Shown here: piece after piece, positions 44,901 to 52,393 of the stretch
How positions within the stretch are numbered: the first letter of the stretch is position 1
How the letters are laid out: every line of letters starts with the position of its first letter
NCBI GenBank assembly: GCA_032358255.1
Contig: JAULBX010011099.1
Span: 806,001 to 870,000, forward strand
Length of the DNA stretch: 64,000 bases
Source of the DNA: Heterotrichella gracilis
Lineage: Eukaryota; Sar; Xanthophyceae; Tribonematales; Xanthonemataceae
Direction of reading: 5' to 3'
Made by a program: the position numbers and the translations under genes
The notes under the pieces: generated by a model
Databases searched by the model: none
What the model was told of the DNA's origin: nothing
What the model saw: the letters and a program-made list of their open reading frames with translations, nothing else

Positions 44901-45371
44901 GTACAAGCATTTGCACAACAAAACCCTACGATAATTATTTCAGCCATTGAAAAAACCGGTAAATACGACCTGACTGTTGGTGATGCGGTAATTACCTTGG
45001 AGAATGAGGATGTAGAGATCATTCCGGTAGATATGCCGGGTTGGAAAGTGGCAAATAGTGGCGCTTTAACCGTTGCTTTGGATATTAGTTTAACCGAAAG
45101 CCTTAAAAATGAGGGCTTAGCGCGTGAAGTAGTGAATAGGATTCAAAACATACGGAAAGATAAAGGATTTGAAGTGACTGATAAAATTGTGGTAAAAATT
45201 CAGCAAAATTCCGATTTGGATAACGCAATTAAAAACAATTTAAGTTATATTTGTTCTGAGACATTAACGAGTGACCTGCAATTGGTTCAGTCCTTAGCTG
45301 CAAGCGCAGCAACTACTATTGAAGTAGACGAGCTGATTACAACACTAATATCAATTGAAAAATTAAATTAG
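41940..45371 (+). CDS. ileS: Isoleucyl-tRNA synthetase
   Basis: A 1143-residue class I aminoacyl-tRNA synthetase that charges isoleucine and edits valine. The HIGH-type signature is PSANGMPGIHHVMARAIKD near residue 50, the editing domain holds WTTTPWTLPSNTALAVG, and the KMSKS-type loop is KMSKRLGN. The long C-terminal extension is that of the larger, eukaryote-like IleRS type common in Bacteroidota. Such IleRS can be less sensitive to mupirocin, but that is only inference. It is separated by one base from the DksA-like gene, in the conserved order ileS - DksA-like - lspA. Confidence 0.97.
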   Translation: MKKYPEYKKLDLPQISSDILKFWQEDKTFEKSISTRKEDKPWVFYEGPPSANGMPGIHHVMARAIKDIFCRFKTLQGYQVKRKAGWDTHGLPIELGVEKTLGITKEDIGNKNSPKYISVEDYNKACRTEVMKYTDKWEEVTAKMGYWVDMSDPYITYDNKYIESVWWLLQNLSKKDLLYKGYTIQPYSPAAGTGLSSHELNQPGCYRDVKDRTAVVQFKVNGTLPGFNTLEGLNVYFLAWTTTPWTLPSNTALAVGKDIDYVVVESFNPFSGIQQYTILAKELVHKYFSEKHTDLKFEDYKVGDKNIPFKLVAHCKGADLVGISYEQLLPFVKPEGDAFKVIAGDFVTTTDGTGIVHIAPSFGADDFRVAKQNNIASLTLVDKRGKFLPEIKDGIFLYGEEYVKEAYLNDEEKKAAFEHQKTILEANHKIKELKAYLSVDERIVLKLQEEGKLFKKETYEHSYPHCWRTDKPVLYYPLDSWFIKSTAAKDRMIELNKTINWKPEATGTGRFGNWLENLNDWNLSRSRFWGIPIPIWTSEDKSEQVVIGSAEELKTQIVNSISKGFMTSNPLEKFVPGNFSKENYETFDLHKPYADAIILEKNGKQLFREPDLIDVWFDSGAMPYAQVHYPFENKELIDQKKYFPADFIAEGVDQTRGWFFTLHAIATMNFDSVAYKNVVSNGLVLDKNGNKMSKRLGNAVDPFLTIAKYGADATRWYMIANAAPWDNLKFDEEGISEVQRKLFGTLYNTYGFYALYANVDGFIPTDKIQIPVTDRTELDKWILSELQSLIEEVTLRFNEFEPHRAARAIETFVDEHLSNWYVRLARRRFWKGEMSPDKTAAYETLHTCLKTVTQLMSPIAPFFSDWMYQNLTLTNQSVHLSQLVTVEKHYQDKALEERMELAQKISSMILSIRKKENLRVRQPLQRIQIPILDKEYQHKIEMVKDLILGEVNVKQIEFVDESKAQIIKNLKLNFKTLGKKCGAHMKAVQAFAQQNPTIIISAIEKTGKYDLTVGDAVITLENEDVEIIPVDMPGWKVANSGALTVALDISLTESLKNEGLAREVVNRIQNIRKDKGFEVTDKIVVKIQQNSDLDNAIKNNLSYICSETLTSDLQLVQSLAASAATTIEVDELITTLISIEKLN

Positions 45372-45372
45372 T

Positions 45373-46536
45373 ATGGCTAATAAGAAAGACAAAAAAAAAT
45401 CGACTGCTGCTAGCGGAAAGAAAGCCAAATCTTCTTCATCGAAACCGGTAAAGAAGGCGACCAAACCTGCACCTAAAGCTGCTAAACCGGCAGCTAAGAA
45501 ACCTGCGCCAAAACCTATTAAAAAAAATACAAAACCTGTTTCCAAACCTTCTAAAAATAAAGGAACAAAAGCAGCCAAACCTGCCAAGCCTATTAAAAAG
45601 GCGGCAACAAAAGAACCAACAAAAATGACGAAAGCGGTTGCTAAGACAAAAGAAAAAAAGAGTACCAAGGAACTTAAAAAAGTATCTAAACCGGCGGTAA
45701 AAGTACCGGCCAAGGCAGTGAAGAAACCGGCCGCCAAGCCGATTGAAGCGATTGCAAAAAAAGGAAAACCCGGAAAAGAAGCGAAAGTAGTCGCTAAGAA
45801 AAAGGGCAAAAAAAGCGACGATGATGAAGACGATATTCCTGATGAAGAGGAAGAAGATGATTCGGATGTGGTTGTGAAAGATGATTACGAAAAGCACGAT
45901 GACGACGATGTTGTGATTGACGGAGCTTTAGATGAAGCAGGATTGATCGATCTGGAAGGCGTTAGTGCCCCTGAAATTGATGAAGACGATGATGAGATTC
46001 CTGAAAAACGCGGACGTGGACGTCGTAAGAAAAACGAAGGAAAATCTAGCGGCGGAAGCATGGAAGCCTATATTCGTAACCGTCCTTTACAAATAGACAT
46101 TAACAAGCCTTTAATTAAAAAAGGAAATGTAGCGGCTCCAAAGCCATTCTTAAATACAGAAGATAAACGCAGTCGTTATTCGGATAAAGAATTGGCAGAG
46201 TTCAAAGAATTAATTCTTGAGAAATTAAAAGAAGCTCAAATGGATTATGATCTCTTGAAACAAACTTTAAGTAACGAAGATAATCATGGTACGGATGACA
46301 CCTCTCCTTCTTTTAAATTATTAGAAGATGGAAGCGATGTGATGAGCAAGGAAGAAACGGCTCAATTAGCATCCCGTCAGGAAAAATACATTGTGAATTT
46401 AAAGAATGCTTTAGTTCGTATTGAAAATAAAGCCTACGGAATTTGCAGAGTGACCGGAAAATTAATTCCGAAAGAACGTTTACGTTCGGTGCCTCACGCT
46501 ACTTTAGGTATTGATGCTAAATTGGGCCAGTCCTAA
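45373..46536 (+). CDS. DksA/TraR family regulator with long lysine-rich, histone-H1-like N-terminal tail
   Basis: A 387-residue protein. The first 150 residues are almost pure K, A, P, S and T repeats (KPAPKAAKPAAKKPAPKPIK), like histone H1 or the AlgP/HU-tail type. An acidic stretch (DDDEDDIPDEEEEDDSD near 155-171) and a linker follow. The last 125 residues are DksA/TraR-like: RSRYSDKELAEFKELILEKL, then LASRQEKYIVNLKNALVRIE and YGICRVTGKLIPKERLRSVP. Three of the four zinc cysteines are missing, as is usual in Bacteroidota homologues. A short protein with only the C-terminal domain is the usual form next to ileS and lspA; here it carries an unusually long tail. It follows ileS by one base and ends at a terminator. 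Confidence 0.85.
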   Translation: MANKKDKKKSTAASGKKAKSSSSKPVKKATKPAPKAAKPAAKKPAPKPIKKNTKPVSKPSKNKGTKAAKPAKPIKKAATKEPTKMTKAVAKTKEKKSTKELKKVSKPAVKVPAKAVKKPAAKPIEAIAKKGKPGKEAKVVAKKKGKKSDDDEDDIPDEEEEDDSDVVVKDDYEKHDDDDVVIDGALDEAGLIDLEGVSAPEIDEDDDEIPEKRGRGRRKKNEGKSSGGSMEAYIRNRPLQIDINKPLIKKGNVAAPKPFLNTEDKRSRYSDKELAEFKELILEKLKEAQMDYDLLKQTLSNEDNHGTDDTSPSFKLLEDGSDVMSKEETAQLASRQEKYIVNLKNALVRIENKAYGICRVTGKLIPKERLRSVPHATLGIDAKLGQS

Positions 46537-46556
46537 TTTTTAATCATAATTTTTTG

Positions 46557-46589
46557 AAATGCCTTTCTGTTTTTCAGAGAGGCATTTTT
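46557..46589 (+). terminator. Rho-independent terminator after the DksA-like gene
   Basis: AAATGCCTTTCTG (46557-46569) pairs with CAGAGAGGCATTT (from 46575) with one mismatch and is followed by six T. It ends the ileS - DksA-like transcript. Confidence 0.85.
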
Positions 46590-46602
46590 TGTTTCCGATT
46601 TT

Positions 46603-46841
46603 ACCACATAGAAAACATAGTTTGGATTAATCGAAAATTTAGGAAAATTCATAAAAGATAAACTTATTGTAAAGGGATGAGATAGACACTAATTACACGA
46701 ATGACACTAATCTTTGTGTGCTACTAATAAAAAATGGCAAATTGTAAAACTATTCGTTTTACAATTTATTCCCTTCGTGTAATTAGTGCAATTAGTGTCT
46801 TTAGTTTGGATGCCCGAAATTTTCTATGTGTTCTATGTGGT
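46603..46841. repeat. Three nested inverted repeats between the DksA-like gene and lspA
   Basis: The outer arms are ACCACATAGAAAACATAG (46603-46620) and CTATGTGTTCTATGTGGT (46824-46841). Inside them lie arms of the GACACTAATTACACGAAT type (46685-46710 and 46774-46800). At the centre is a perfect 12-bp hairpin, AAATTGTAAAAC / GTTTTACAATTT (46739-46767). The block fills the gap; no gene is visible. Confidence 0.85.
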
Positions 46842-46888
46842 TTATATTATTTTGGGCTTATCCTGCTCTAATAATCCCCTAAAAACCC

Positions 46889-46896
46889 TATCTTTA
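46889..46896 (+). promoter_or_regulatory. Possible -7 promoter box of lspA
   Basis: TATCTTTA matches TAnnTTTG at seven of eight positions and lies 15 bases before the lspA ATG. Given the terminator upstream, a local promoter for lspA-hemH is expected. Confidence 0.35.
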
Positions 46897-46911
46897 GCCT
46901 TTTAAATTTAC

Positions 46912-47625
46912 ATGCATAAATCCCTTCGAATTTCATTGATAACAGTGCTCTCGGTATTATTTATCGATCAGTTTATCAAGTTATATATTAAGTCGCATTA
47001 TCCTTTAGGGGAAGTTGGGCGCTTAGCAGATTGGTGCATCATTCACTTTACCGAAAATCCGGGAATGGCTTTTGGTTTTGAATTTGGTGGTGAAATAGGA
47101 AAATTAGCCCTCAGTATTTTTAGAGTCTTGGCTTGTATTGCAGGGGCATTATATATCAGACATCTCATTAAGGAAAAAGAACATCCCGGATTTATTTTTT
47201 CAGTGTCCTTGATCCTGGCCGGCGCTTTGGGAAATATTTTAGATTCTGCGTTTTATGGATTGATCTTTGACAGAGGCACCACCTTTAATACCGATTTTCA
47301 GGAATACATTCCATACGATGGCATTGCGGCATTCACCAATCAAGGGTACGCTAAAAGCATGTACGGTTGTGTGGTGGATATGTTCTATTTTCCAATGATC
47401 AGCGGTACCTTTCCTGAGTGGTTCCCTATTTGGGGCGGAGAGGACTTTCAGTTTTTCAGACCCATTTTTAATTTTGCCGATGCTTCTATTTCCGGCGGTG
47501 TGCTAATTATTATTTTGTTTCAAAAACGTTTTGCCAAAAAAGAAATTTCTGTGCCCGAAACAGAATCAGTTTCAGATGATCTGGAAAATAAATCAGTCTC
47601 TGATCTAAACACAAATCAGCCTTAA
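46912..47625 (+). CDS. lspA: Lipoprotein signal peptidase LspA
   Basis: LspA cleaves lipidated signal peptides of lipoproteins in the inner membrane. The 237 residues hold four membrane helices and the catalytic aspartates in GALGNILDSAFYG near residue 108 and FNFADASISGG near 187. N-terminal helix residues FIDQFIKLYIKSHY and ENPGMAFGF are family-typical. At 237 residues it is longer than the E. coli enzyme (164) because of a loop of about 50 residues between the two aspartate motifs and a polar C-terminal tail, both seen in other Bacteroidota. hemH follows after 13 bases. Confidence 0.93.
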   Translation: MHKSLRISLITVLSVLFIDQFIKLYIKSHYPLGEVGRLADWCIIHFTENPGMAFGFEFGGEIGKLALSIFRVLACIAGALYIRHLIKEKEHPGFIFSVSLILAGALGNILDSAFYGLIFDRGTTFNTDFQEYIPYDGIAAFTNQGYAKSMYGCVVDMFYFPMISGTFPEWFPIWGGEDFQFFRPIFNFADASISGGVLIIILFQKRFAKKEISVPETESVSDDLENKSVSDLNTNQP

Positions 47626-47638
47626 GTGTTGTGTAAAC

Positions 47639-48652
47639 ATGACTAAAACTGCCATTTTATTAATTAACCTCGGAACCCCCGATGCACCCAGTCCTTCGAA
47701 GGTGGGAAAATACCTGACCCAATTTTTAAATGACAAGCGGGTGATAGATATCAATGCTATTGGACGATTTATTTTAGTGAATGGCATCATCGTTCCTTTT
47801 CGCAGTTTTAAATCTTCTAAATTGTATCAGGCTATTTGGACAAAAGAAGGATCTCCTCTTTTATTGAACAGCATTGCTTTAAAGGAAAAACTACAAGTTA
47901 AATTGGGAGATCAATACATTGTTGATCTCGCCATGCGTTACCAATCGCCAAGTATTAAAGAGGCTTTGGAGCGCTTACGCCAGGCGCGTCCCGATAAAAT
48001 TCACATCCTGCCCTTGTATCCTCAACATGCCAGTTCAAGTACCGGAAGTACCATTGAAGAAGTCTTGAATCAGATCAAAGGCTGGGAAGTGATTCCAAGT
48101 TTAAACATCATCAGTAAATTTTACGATCATCCTAAATTTATTTCTGCTTTGGTGAACGAAGCAAAAAAGAATGATCTAAATAAATACGATCATATTTTAT
48201 TTAGTTACCATGGTTTGCCGGAGAGGCAGATCCGTAAGGCTTCGGCGCATTATGGGGGAAATACCTGTCAGATGGGTGCTTGTTGTGATAGCATCACCAA
48301 AAATAATCAGTACTGTTACCGTGCCAATTGTATGGAAACCACGCGTCAATTAGTGAAAGCCTTAAACATTCCGGAAGGAAAATATACCTCTGCGTTTCAA
48401 AGCCGTCTCGATAGCAAATGGCTCATGCCTTTTAGTGATAAGGTGGTGGAAGACTTAGCAAAAAAGGGTGCTAAAAATGTTTTAGTTTTTTCTCCGGCTT
48501 TTGTGGCCGATTGTTTAGAAACCATTTATGAAATTGGCACCGAGTATCAGGAGATCTTTCATGAACATGGCGGAGAAAAAATTACCTTAGTGAATAGTCT
48601 GAATGCCAATGATGATTGGGTGGATGCGGTGAAGGAGATTGTTCTCTCTTAA
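47639..48652 (+). CDS. hemH: Ferrochelatase HemH
   Basis: HemH inserts Fe2+ into protoporphyrin IX, the last step of heme synthesis (or into coproporphyrin III in the coproporphyrin route). The 337 residues contain LINLGTPDAPS at the N-terminus, the signature FSYHGLPERQIRKASAHYG near 190-208 with the catalytic histidine, and FSPAFVADCLETIYEIG near 284-300 with the second metal/substrate residues. Cysteines near CQMGACCDS recall [2Fe-2S] ligands of some ferrochelatases, but this is a guess. It is cotranscribed with lspA. Confidence 0.95.
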   Translation: MTKTAILLINLGTPDAPSPSKVGKYLTQFLNDKRVIDINAIGRFILVNGIIVPFRSFKSSKLYQAIWTKEGSPLLLNSIALKEKLQVKLGDQYIVDLAMRYQSPSIKEALERLRQARPDKIHILPLYPQHASSSTGSTIEEVLNQIKGWEVIPSLNIISKFYDHPKFISALVNEAKKNDLNKYDHILFSYHGLPERQIRKASAHYGGNTCQMGACCDSITKNNQYCYRANCMETTRQLVKALNIPEGKYTSAFQSRLDSKWLMPFSDKVVEDLAKKGAKNVLVFSPAFVADCLETIYEIGTEYQEIFHEHGGEKITLVNSLNANDDWVDAVKEIVLS

Positions 48653-48799
48653 AACTTCAATTTTTCTTCAATATCTTTTGACTTAAGGAATTGTCAAAAT
48701 CAAAAAAAAGTACTAAATTTATTATAGTTTGTTCACTATCTGTTAGTTTTTTATTTCCGACTAACTAGTAGTGGCAATCATAAACCCAAAAAAGGAAAC

Positions 48800-49729
48800 A
48801 TGAAAAAATCCCTTTTAATTTTAGTTTCTTTTTTATTCGCGCAAAGTTTTTTTGCTCAGATTGTATTTTGTCCCTCGGGCGCCAAGTGGAATTTTTTGAA
48901 CAAATCAGGTGCCGATTCGTATCCCTTTGAGAAAAATGAGTCTGTTGTTTACAGTCATGATACATTGATAGATGGAAAGCCTGCCAAGGTACTCAAGCAT
49001 TCTCTTTTTTATACTTCTAACTCCGAAGCTTGCCGAATAACGCTTATTAAACAAATTGGCGACACTGTTTTTCTTCGGAATCAGTTCACCCAGCACACCT
49101 GGCAAATACTTTACAATTTTAATGCAACACCCGGCCAGACTTGGCAAAACGCTTTACTTATGAAGACATTTACTGCTACGGCAGTATATAATTTTACAAC
49201 AAGTGTTGATTCCGTAAAAATAGTTAACGCTAATGGTACTAATTTTAAGCGTCTATATGTGAGAACGTCTAATAGTGCCAACGCCTCTGATGTGGACTTT
49301 TTTATTATTACCGAACGATTTGGAAGTAATAGATTTCTATTTTATTGGGACATCTTTTATCCATTTCAAATAAATTATTTTACTCAAATATTGTGTTATG
49401 AAGACGGAAATTGGCCACTGCAGCTGTTTTCATCTAAGCCATGTAATTACTCTAATGTTCTGGGTTTAAAACAAAGTGTATTTGAATCTGAACAGTTTAT
49501 GGTGTATCCTAATCCGGTTTTAAATGATTTGACCATTCAATGGGAAAACACAGCTTTATCTGAAACTTTAGAGATTGGCATTTATAATGATGTTGGTGAA
49601 CGGCTCAAACAAAGTGTAATTAAAAATGGTGGACCAATTTTATTGGGGGATTTATCCCCAGGGCTTTATTTTATACAACTCTTTACAAATAGCAAGCGAG
49701 TTTACTCAACTAAAATTATTAAAGAGTAA
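48800..49729 (+). CDS. Secreted protein with T9SS type A C-terminal sorting domain
   Basis: A 309-residue secreted protein with signal peptide MKKSLLILVSFLFAQSFFAQ. The N-terminal region (about 20-215) has no recognisable catalytic motif and looks like beta-rich adhesin-type sequence (GAKWNFLNKSGADSYPFEKN, then TWQILYNFNATPGQTWQNAL). The last 80 residues are a T9SS type A sorting domain: FMVYPNPVLNDLTIQW, then IGIYNDVGERLKQSV and LSPGLYFIQLFTNS, ending TKIIKE. It is presumably released to the surface by type IX secretion. It lies in the same orientation after hemH, across a gap of 147 bases that holds nothing I recognise. Confidence 0.8.
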   Translation: MKKSLLILVSFLFAQSFFAQIVFCPSGAKWNFLNKSGADSYPFEKNESVVYSHDTLIDGKPAKVLKHSLFYTSNSEACRITLIKQIGDTVFLRNQFTQHTWQILYNFNATPGQTWQNALLMKTFTATAVYNFTTSVDSVKIVNANGTNFKRLYVRTSNSANASDVDFFIITERFGSNRFLFYWDIFYPFQINYFTQILCYEDGNWPLQLFSSKPCNYSNVLGLKQSVFESEQFMVYPNPVLNDLTIQWENTALSETLEIGIYNDVGERLKQSVIKNGGPILLGDLSPGLYFIQLFTNSKRVYSTKIIKE

Positions 49730-49737
49730 AATATTAA

Positions 49738-50045
49738 GTACTCCCAATCGGCTTATCACCTGCTGCGCAGGATTTGTAATCCTGCGACATAATTCCAGAT
49801 GTAGGGATTTTTAATCCCGAACGAAACGCTATTCAATTTCTGTAAGAAGCTTTTTTATACATTTTTAAAATCTTTGAAGATGCTAGAAGAAGAAAAAAAT
49901 CAGATTCTAGGAAGTGTTCTCGTTATTAAAGTGAGTGAGCAAAACAGCTTTGAATTCTAAGTATGGATTACAAATCCATAAAGATTAGATGTTCCGCAGG
50001 ATTACAAATCCTGCGGAGCGCTATGTACTCCCAATCGGCTTATCA
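49738..50045. repeat. Palindrome-rich inserted element flanked by a 21-bp direct repeat
   Basis: A perfect 21-base direct repeat, GTACTCCCAATCGGCTTATC plus A, lies at 49738-49758 and 50025-50045. Between the copies are four perfect hairpins: CGCAGGATT/AATCCTGCG (49766-49786), GGGATT/AATCCC (49804-49818), TATGGATT/AATCCATA (49962-49980) and CCGCAGGATT/AATCCTGCGG (49994-50016). The first two and the last two have inverse orientation, so the block is itself inverted, like a REPIN. The right direct repeat is the end of the permease gene; the left one would encode the same final residues. A 27-codon frame at 49879-49959 (MLEEEKNQIL...) is not a recognisable gene. Confidence 0.85.
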
Positions 50046-51283
50046 TCCGTCATCCGAGTATCTAATGCATCGCGCAAACCATTTCCCACCATCATGAACG
50101 AAAGGACTAATATCATAATCGCAATACCTGGAGTAAAGGCGAGGTAAGCTTTATCCATTAAAATATAACCATGGTGAGAGTTGATCATTTCACCCCAGGA
50201 AGGAATGGGAGGTTGTGCGCCAATTCCCAAAAAACTTAAACCGGCTTCCATCAAAATAGCCGAAGCAAAATTGCTGGCAGCCATCACAATCACCGGTCCC
50301 ATCACATTGGGTAAAATGTGACGGAAAATAATGCGTGAATTTTTATAACCCAAAGCGCGTCCCGCCTCTACAAATTCTTTTTCACGAATGCTTAATACTT
50401 GTCCACGCACAATACGCGCTACATCCACCCACATGGTTAACCCAACAGCAATAAAAACCTGCGTAACACCTTTTCCTAAAACCAAGGTGATTGCAATTAC
50501 CAATAATAAAGTGGGGATACTCCACACCACATTAATGAGCCAGGTGATCACCACATCGGTATTGCCTCTAAAATAGCCGGCCAGTGAGCCCAATAGTATG
50601 CCAATAAAAATAGAAATGATCACCGAGATCAATCCCACTGTTAAACTAATGCGGGTGCCAATTAATAATCGACTTAACAGATCACGTCCTAACAGATCGG
50701 TGCCTAAGGAATAATGTTTGCTTACTATAAATTTTTCTTTCACTTCTTTTTGCAAGTCCGCAATGGATCTGCTCATCATGACGGTTTCATTGATTAGGTA
50801 AAACGAAAGGGTTTGTTTTATTGAATCAAACAGAATGGGCTTAGAGGTATTTATGGGATAAACCACATTGGCCAGATTAAAACTGCTCACAGCCCCTTTG
50901 TTTGGGTGATTGCCGGTGTATTCTTCCACTTCAATGTTGGGACCTTTGAATTTAAAATCATGTAACGTGTAGGTGGCATAAGGATCTGATCGGCCAAAGA
51001 TCATTTTTTCAAAAAAACCGGGTTCTTCGTACAACTCATTGCGGGTCACTTGCAAAAACTGCACACTAAATCCAGGCTCCTTAATATGCAACTCAGGTTT
51101 TTGATCGTTGGCATACGGTGTTTTATCCGGCGTGATGAGGTATCCTAAAATTGAAATGACACAGGCAAACAAAATAAAGATCAGTCCGCTGAGCGCTAAT
51201 TTATTGCGTTTGAATCGACGCCAGGTTTGGGCGCTTAAGGATTCAGAATCAAAATCTATTTTTTTCTTTTTAAAAAACGCCAT
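50021..51283 (-). CDS. ABC transporter permease, OppC/DppC type
   Basis: A 420-residue inner-membrane permease subunit of a peptide-type ABC importer. An N-terminal OppC-type segment (WRRFKRNKLALSGLIFIL) is followed by a large periplasmic domain (about 50-210), longer than in E. coli OppC. The BPD permease core then follows, with LGTDLLGRDLLSRLLIGTR near 193-211 and the EAA loop EFVEAGRALGYKNSRIIFRH near 303. The binding protein, partner permease and ATPases are not in the window. It is the last gene of a three-gene operon and starts where the GT2 gene ends. Its last codons lie inside the 21-bp direct repeat of the inserted element. Confidence 0.9.
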   Translation of the reverse strand: MAFFKKKKIDFDSESLSAQTWRRFKRNKLALSGLIFILFACVISILGYLITPDKTPYANDQKPELHIKEPGFSVQFLQVTRNELYEEPGFFEKMIFGRSDPYATYTLHDFKFKGPNIEVEEYTGNHPNKGAVSSFNLANVVYPINTSKPILFDSIKQTLSFYLINETVMMSRSIADLQKEVKEKFIVSKHYSLGTDLLGRDLLSRLLIGTRISLTVGLISVIISIFIGILLGSLAGYFRGNTDVVITWLINVVWSIPTLLLVIAITLVLGKGVTQVFIAVGLTMWVDVARIVRGQVLSIREKEFVEAGRALGYKNSRIIFRHILPNVMGPVIVMAASNFASAILMEAGLSFLGIGAQPPIPSWGEMINSHHGYILMDKAYLAFTPGIAIMILVLSFMMVGNGLRDALDTRMTDDKPIGST

Positions 51284-52393
51284 TTATTTCCAGCTTGGTT
51301 TTATAATAAAGGAACTTATTCCAATAATTATGGCATAAACGGGGTAAATGCAAGCAACCGCCAAACTATACCACAATAGATTTTTGTTTTTAATAAAACC
51401 AGAAGCTAAAAATAACAACAAAAAATCAATTAACACTTTTAAAAAAATAAACAAAAAAGCTATTTCGCGATCTATACCAATGCTTAATAATACCAAACAC
51501 AAAACCCAGGTAAAATTGGTGATAAAGCTGCTGAAAGCCAGACTAAAGTTTAATTTGTTTGTATTCCGTTTAAATTTTGAAGCCCAGCGAACCCTTTGTT
51601 TTATTAAAGCAGAGAGTGAGAATACCGGATAAGTATACACCAGAGCTTCTTTCGATTTTAAATAATTAATGCGGGCGCCATATAGTTTTTTCACATCTTC
51701 TAAAAAGAAAATATCATCGCCACTGGCAAGGTCCAGGTGAGACTGATATCCGTTTGTTTTCTCAAAAATATCTTTGGTAAATATCAAATTGGCACCATTG
51801 CATAAAAAAGCTTTTTTATAATAGGCACTTCCTCCTGTTACCATTGCCAGTATGTTATTTTCCATGGCTTGAAGTGCCCATAGTAATCCCGAATTGGTGG
51901 CAATGGCTACAGGTGCAATGATGAGGTCGGAAGGATGGTTTTGATAAAAGTCTGAAATGCTTTGTAAATAGTTGGGTGAAAGAGTAAAAGTATCCGCATC
52001 CCGCAAAAGGATCAATTTGTTTTTGACAAATTGCATGGCATACGTGATGCTTTGTTTTTTACCTTTTTGATTGGCGTTGGTGATGATCTGGTAATTTATT
52101 CCTGATCGGCTTAAGATCTGTTCAGCCCGTTGAACCGTGTTATCACTACTGGCATCATTAATAAGGATCAATTGAATTTTGTTTAAGACATAGCATTGTT
52201 TTAACAGAGAATTTAAACACACACTGATGGTTTTTTCCTCGTTTCGCGCGCAAATAATAATGCTGATGGCTTGTTGCAGATTTTTTTCTTTTGTTTTAAA
52301 ATAAGGAGTCAGAAAAAAGCCAACACAGAGCCAGACAAAAAAAGCAAGGTAAAGCAGCAATATGGCAAAGACAATATAGGCTAACACGCTCAT
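51284..52393 (-). CDS. Membrane-anchored glycosyltransferase family 2 protein
   Basis: A 369-residue GT2-type enzyme. One N-terminal helix (about 5-30) anchors it. The catalytic domain has SIIICARNEEKTISVCLNSL near 44-63, LINDASSDNT near 78 and the metal-binding DADTF near 134. A Q-x-x-R-W-type motif is in LIKQRVRWASK near 264, followed by three C-terminal helices. The layout is like PgaC/poly-GlcNAc synthases and other processive GT2 enzymes, but the sugar is unknown. It overlaps the upstream gene by 4 bases and is followed directly by the permease gene. Confidence 0.88.
   Translation of the reverse strand: MSVLAYIVFAILLLYLAFFVWLCVGFFLTPYFKTKEKNLQQAISIIICARNEEKTISVCLNSLLKQCYVLNKIQLILINDASSDNTVQRAEQILSRSGINYQIITNANQKGKKQSITYAMQFVKNKLILLRDADTFTLSPNYLQSISDFYQNHPSDLIIAPVAIATNSGLLWALQAMENNILAMVTGGSAYYKKAFLCNGANLIFTKDIFEKTNGYQSHLDLASGDDIFFLEDVKKLYGARINYLKSKEALVYTYPVFSLSALIKQRVRWASKFKRNTNKLNFSLAFSSFITNFTWVLCLVLLSIGIDREIAFLFIFLKVLIDFLLLFLASGFIKNKNLLWYSLAVACIYPVYAIIIGISSFIIKPSWK

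Noticed and set aside
45363-45897. Two long open frames on the minus strand opposite the lysine-rich tail
   Set aside because: They arise from the low-complexity AAA/GCN codons of the tail read backwards; their products are F/L/R-rich with no recognisable family, and the plus-strand gene is well supported.
49879-49959. Small gene of 27 codons inside the palindromic block
   Set aside because: Too short, no promoter or family, and placed within the repeat element; probably chance or remnant.
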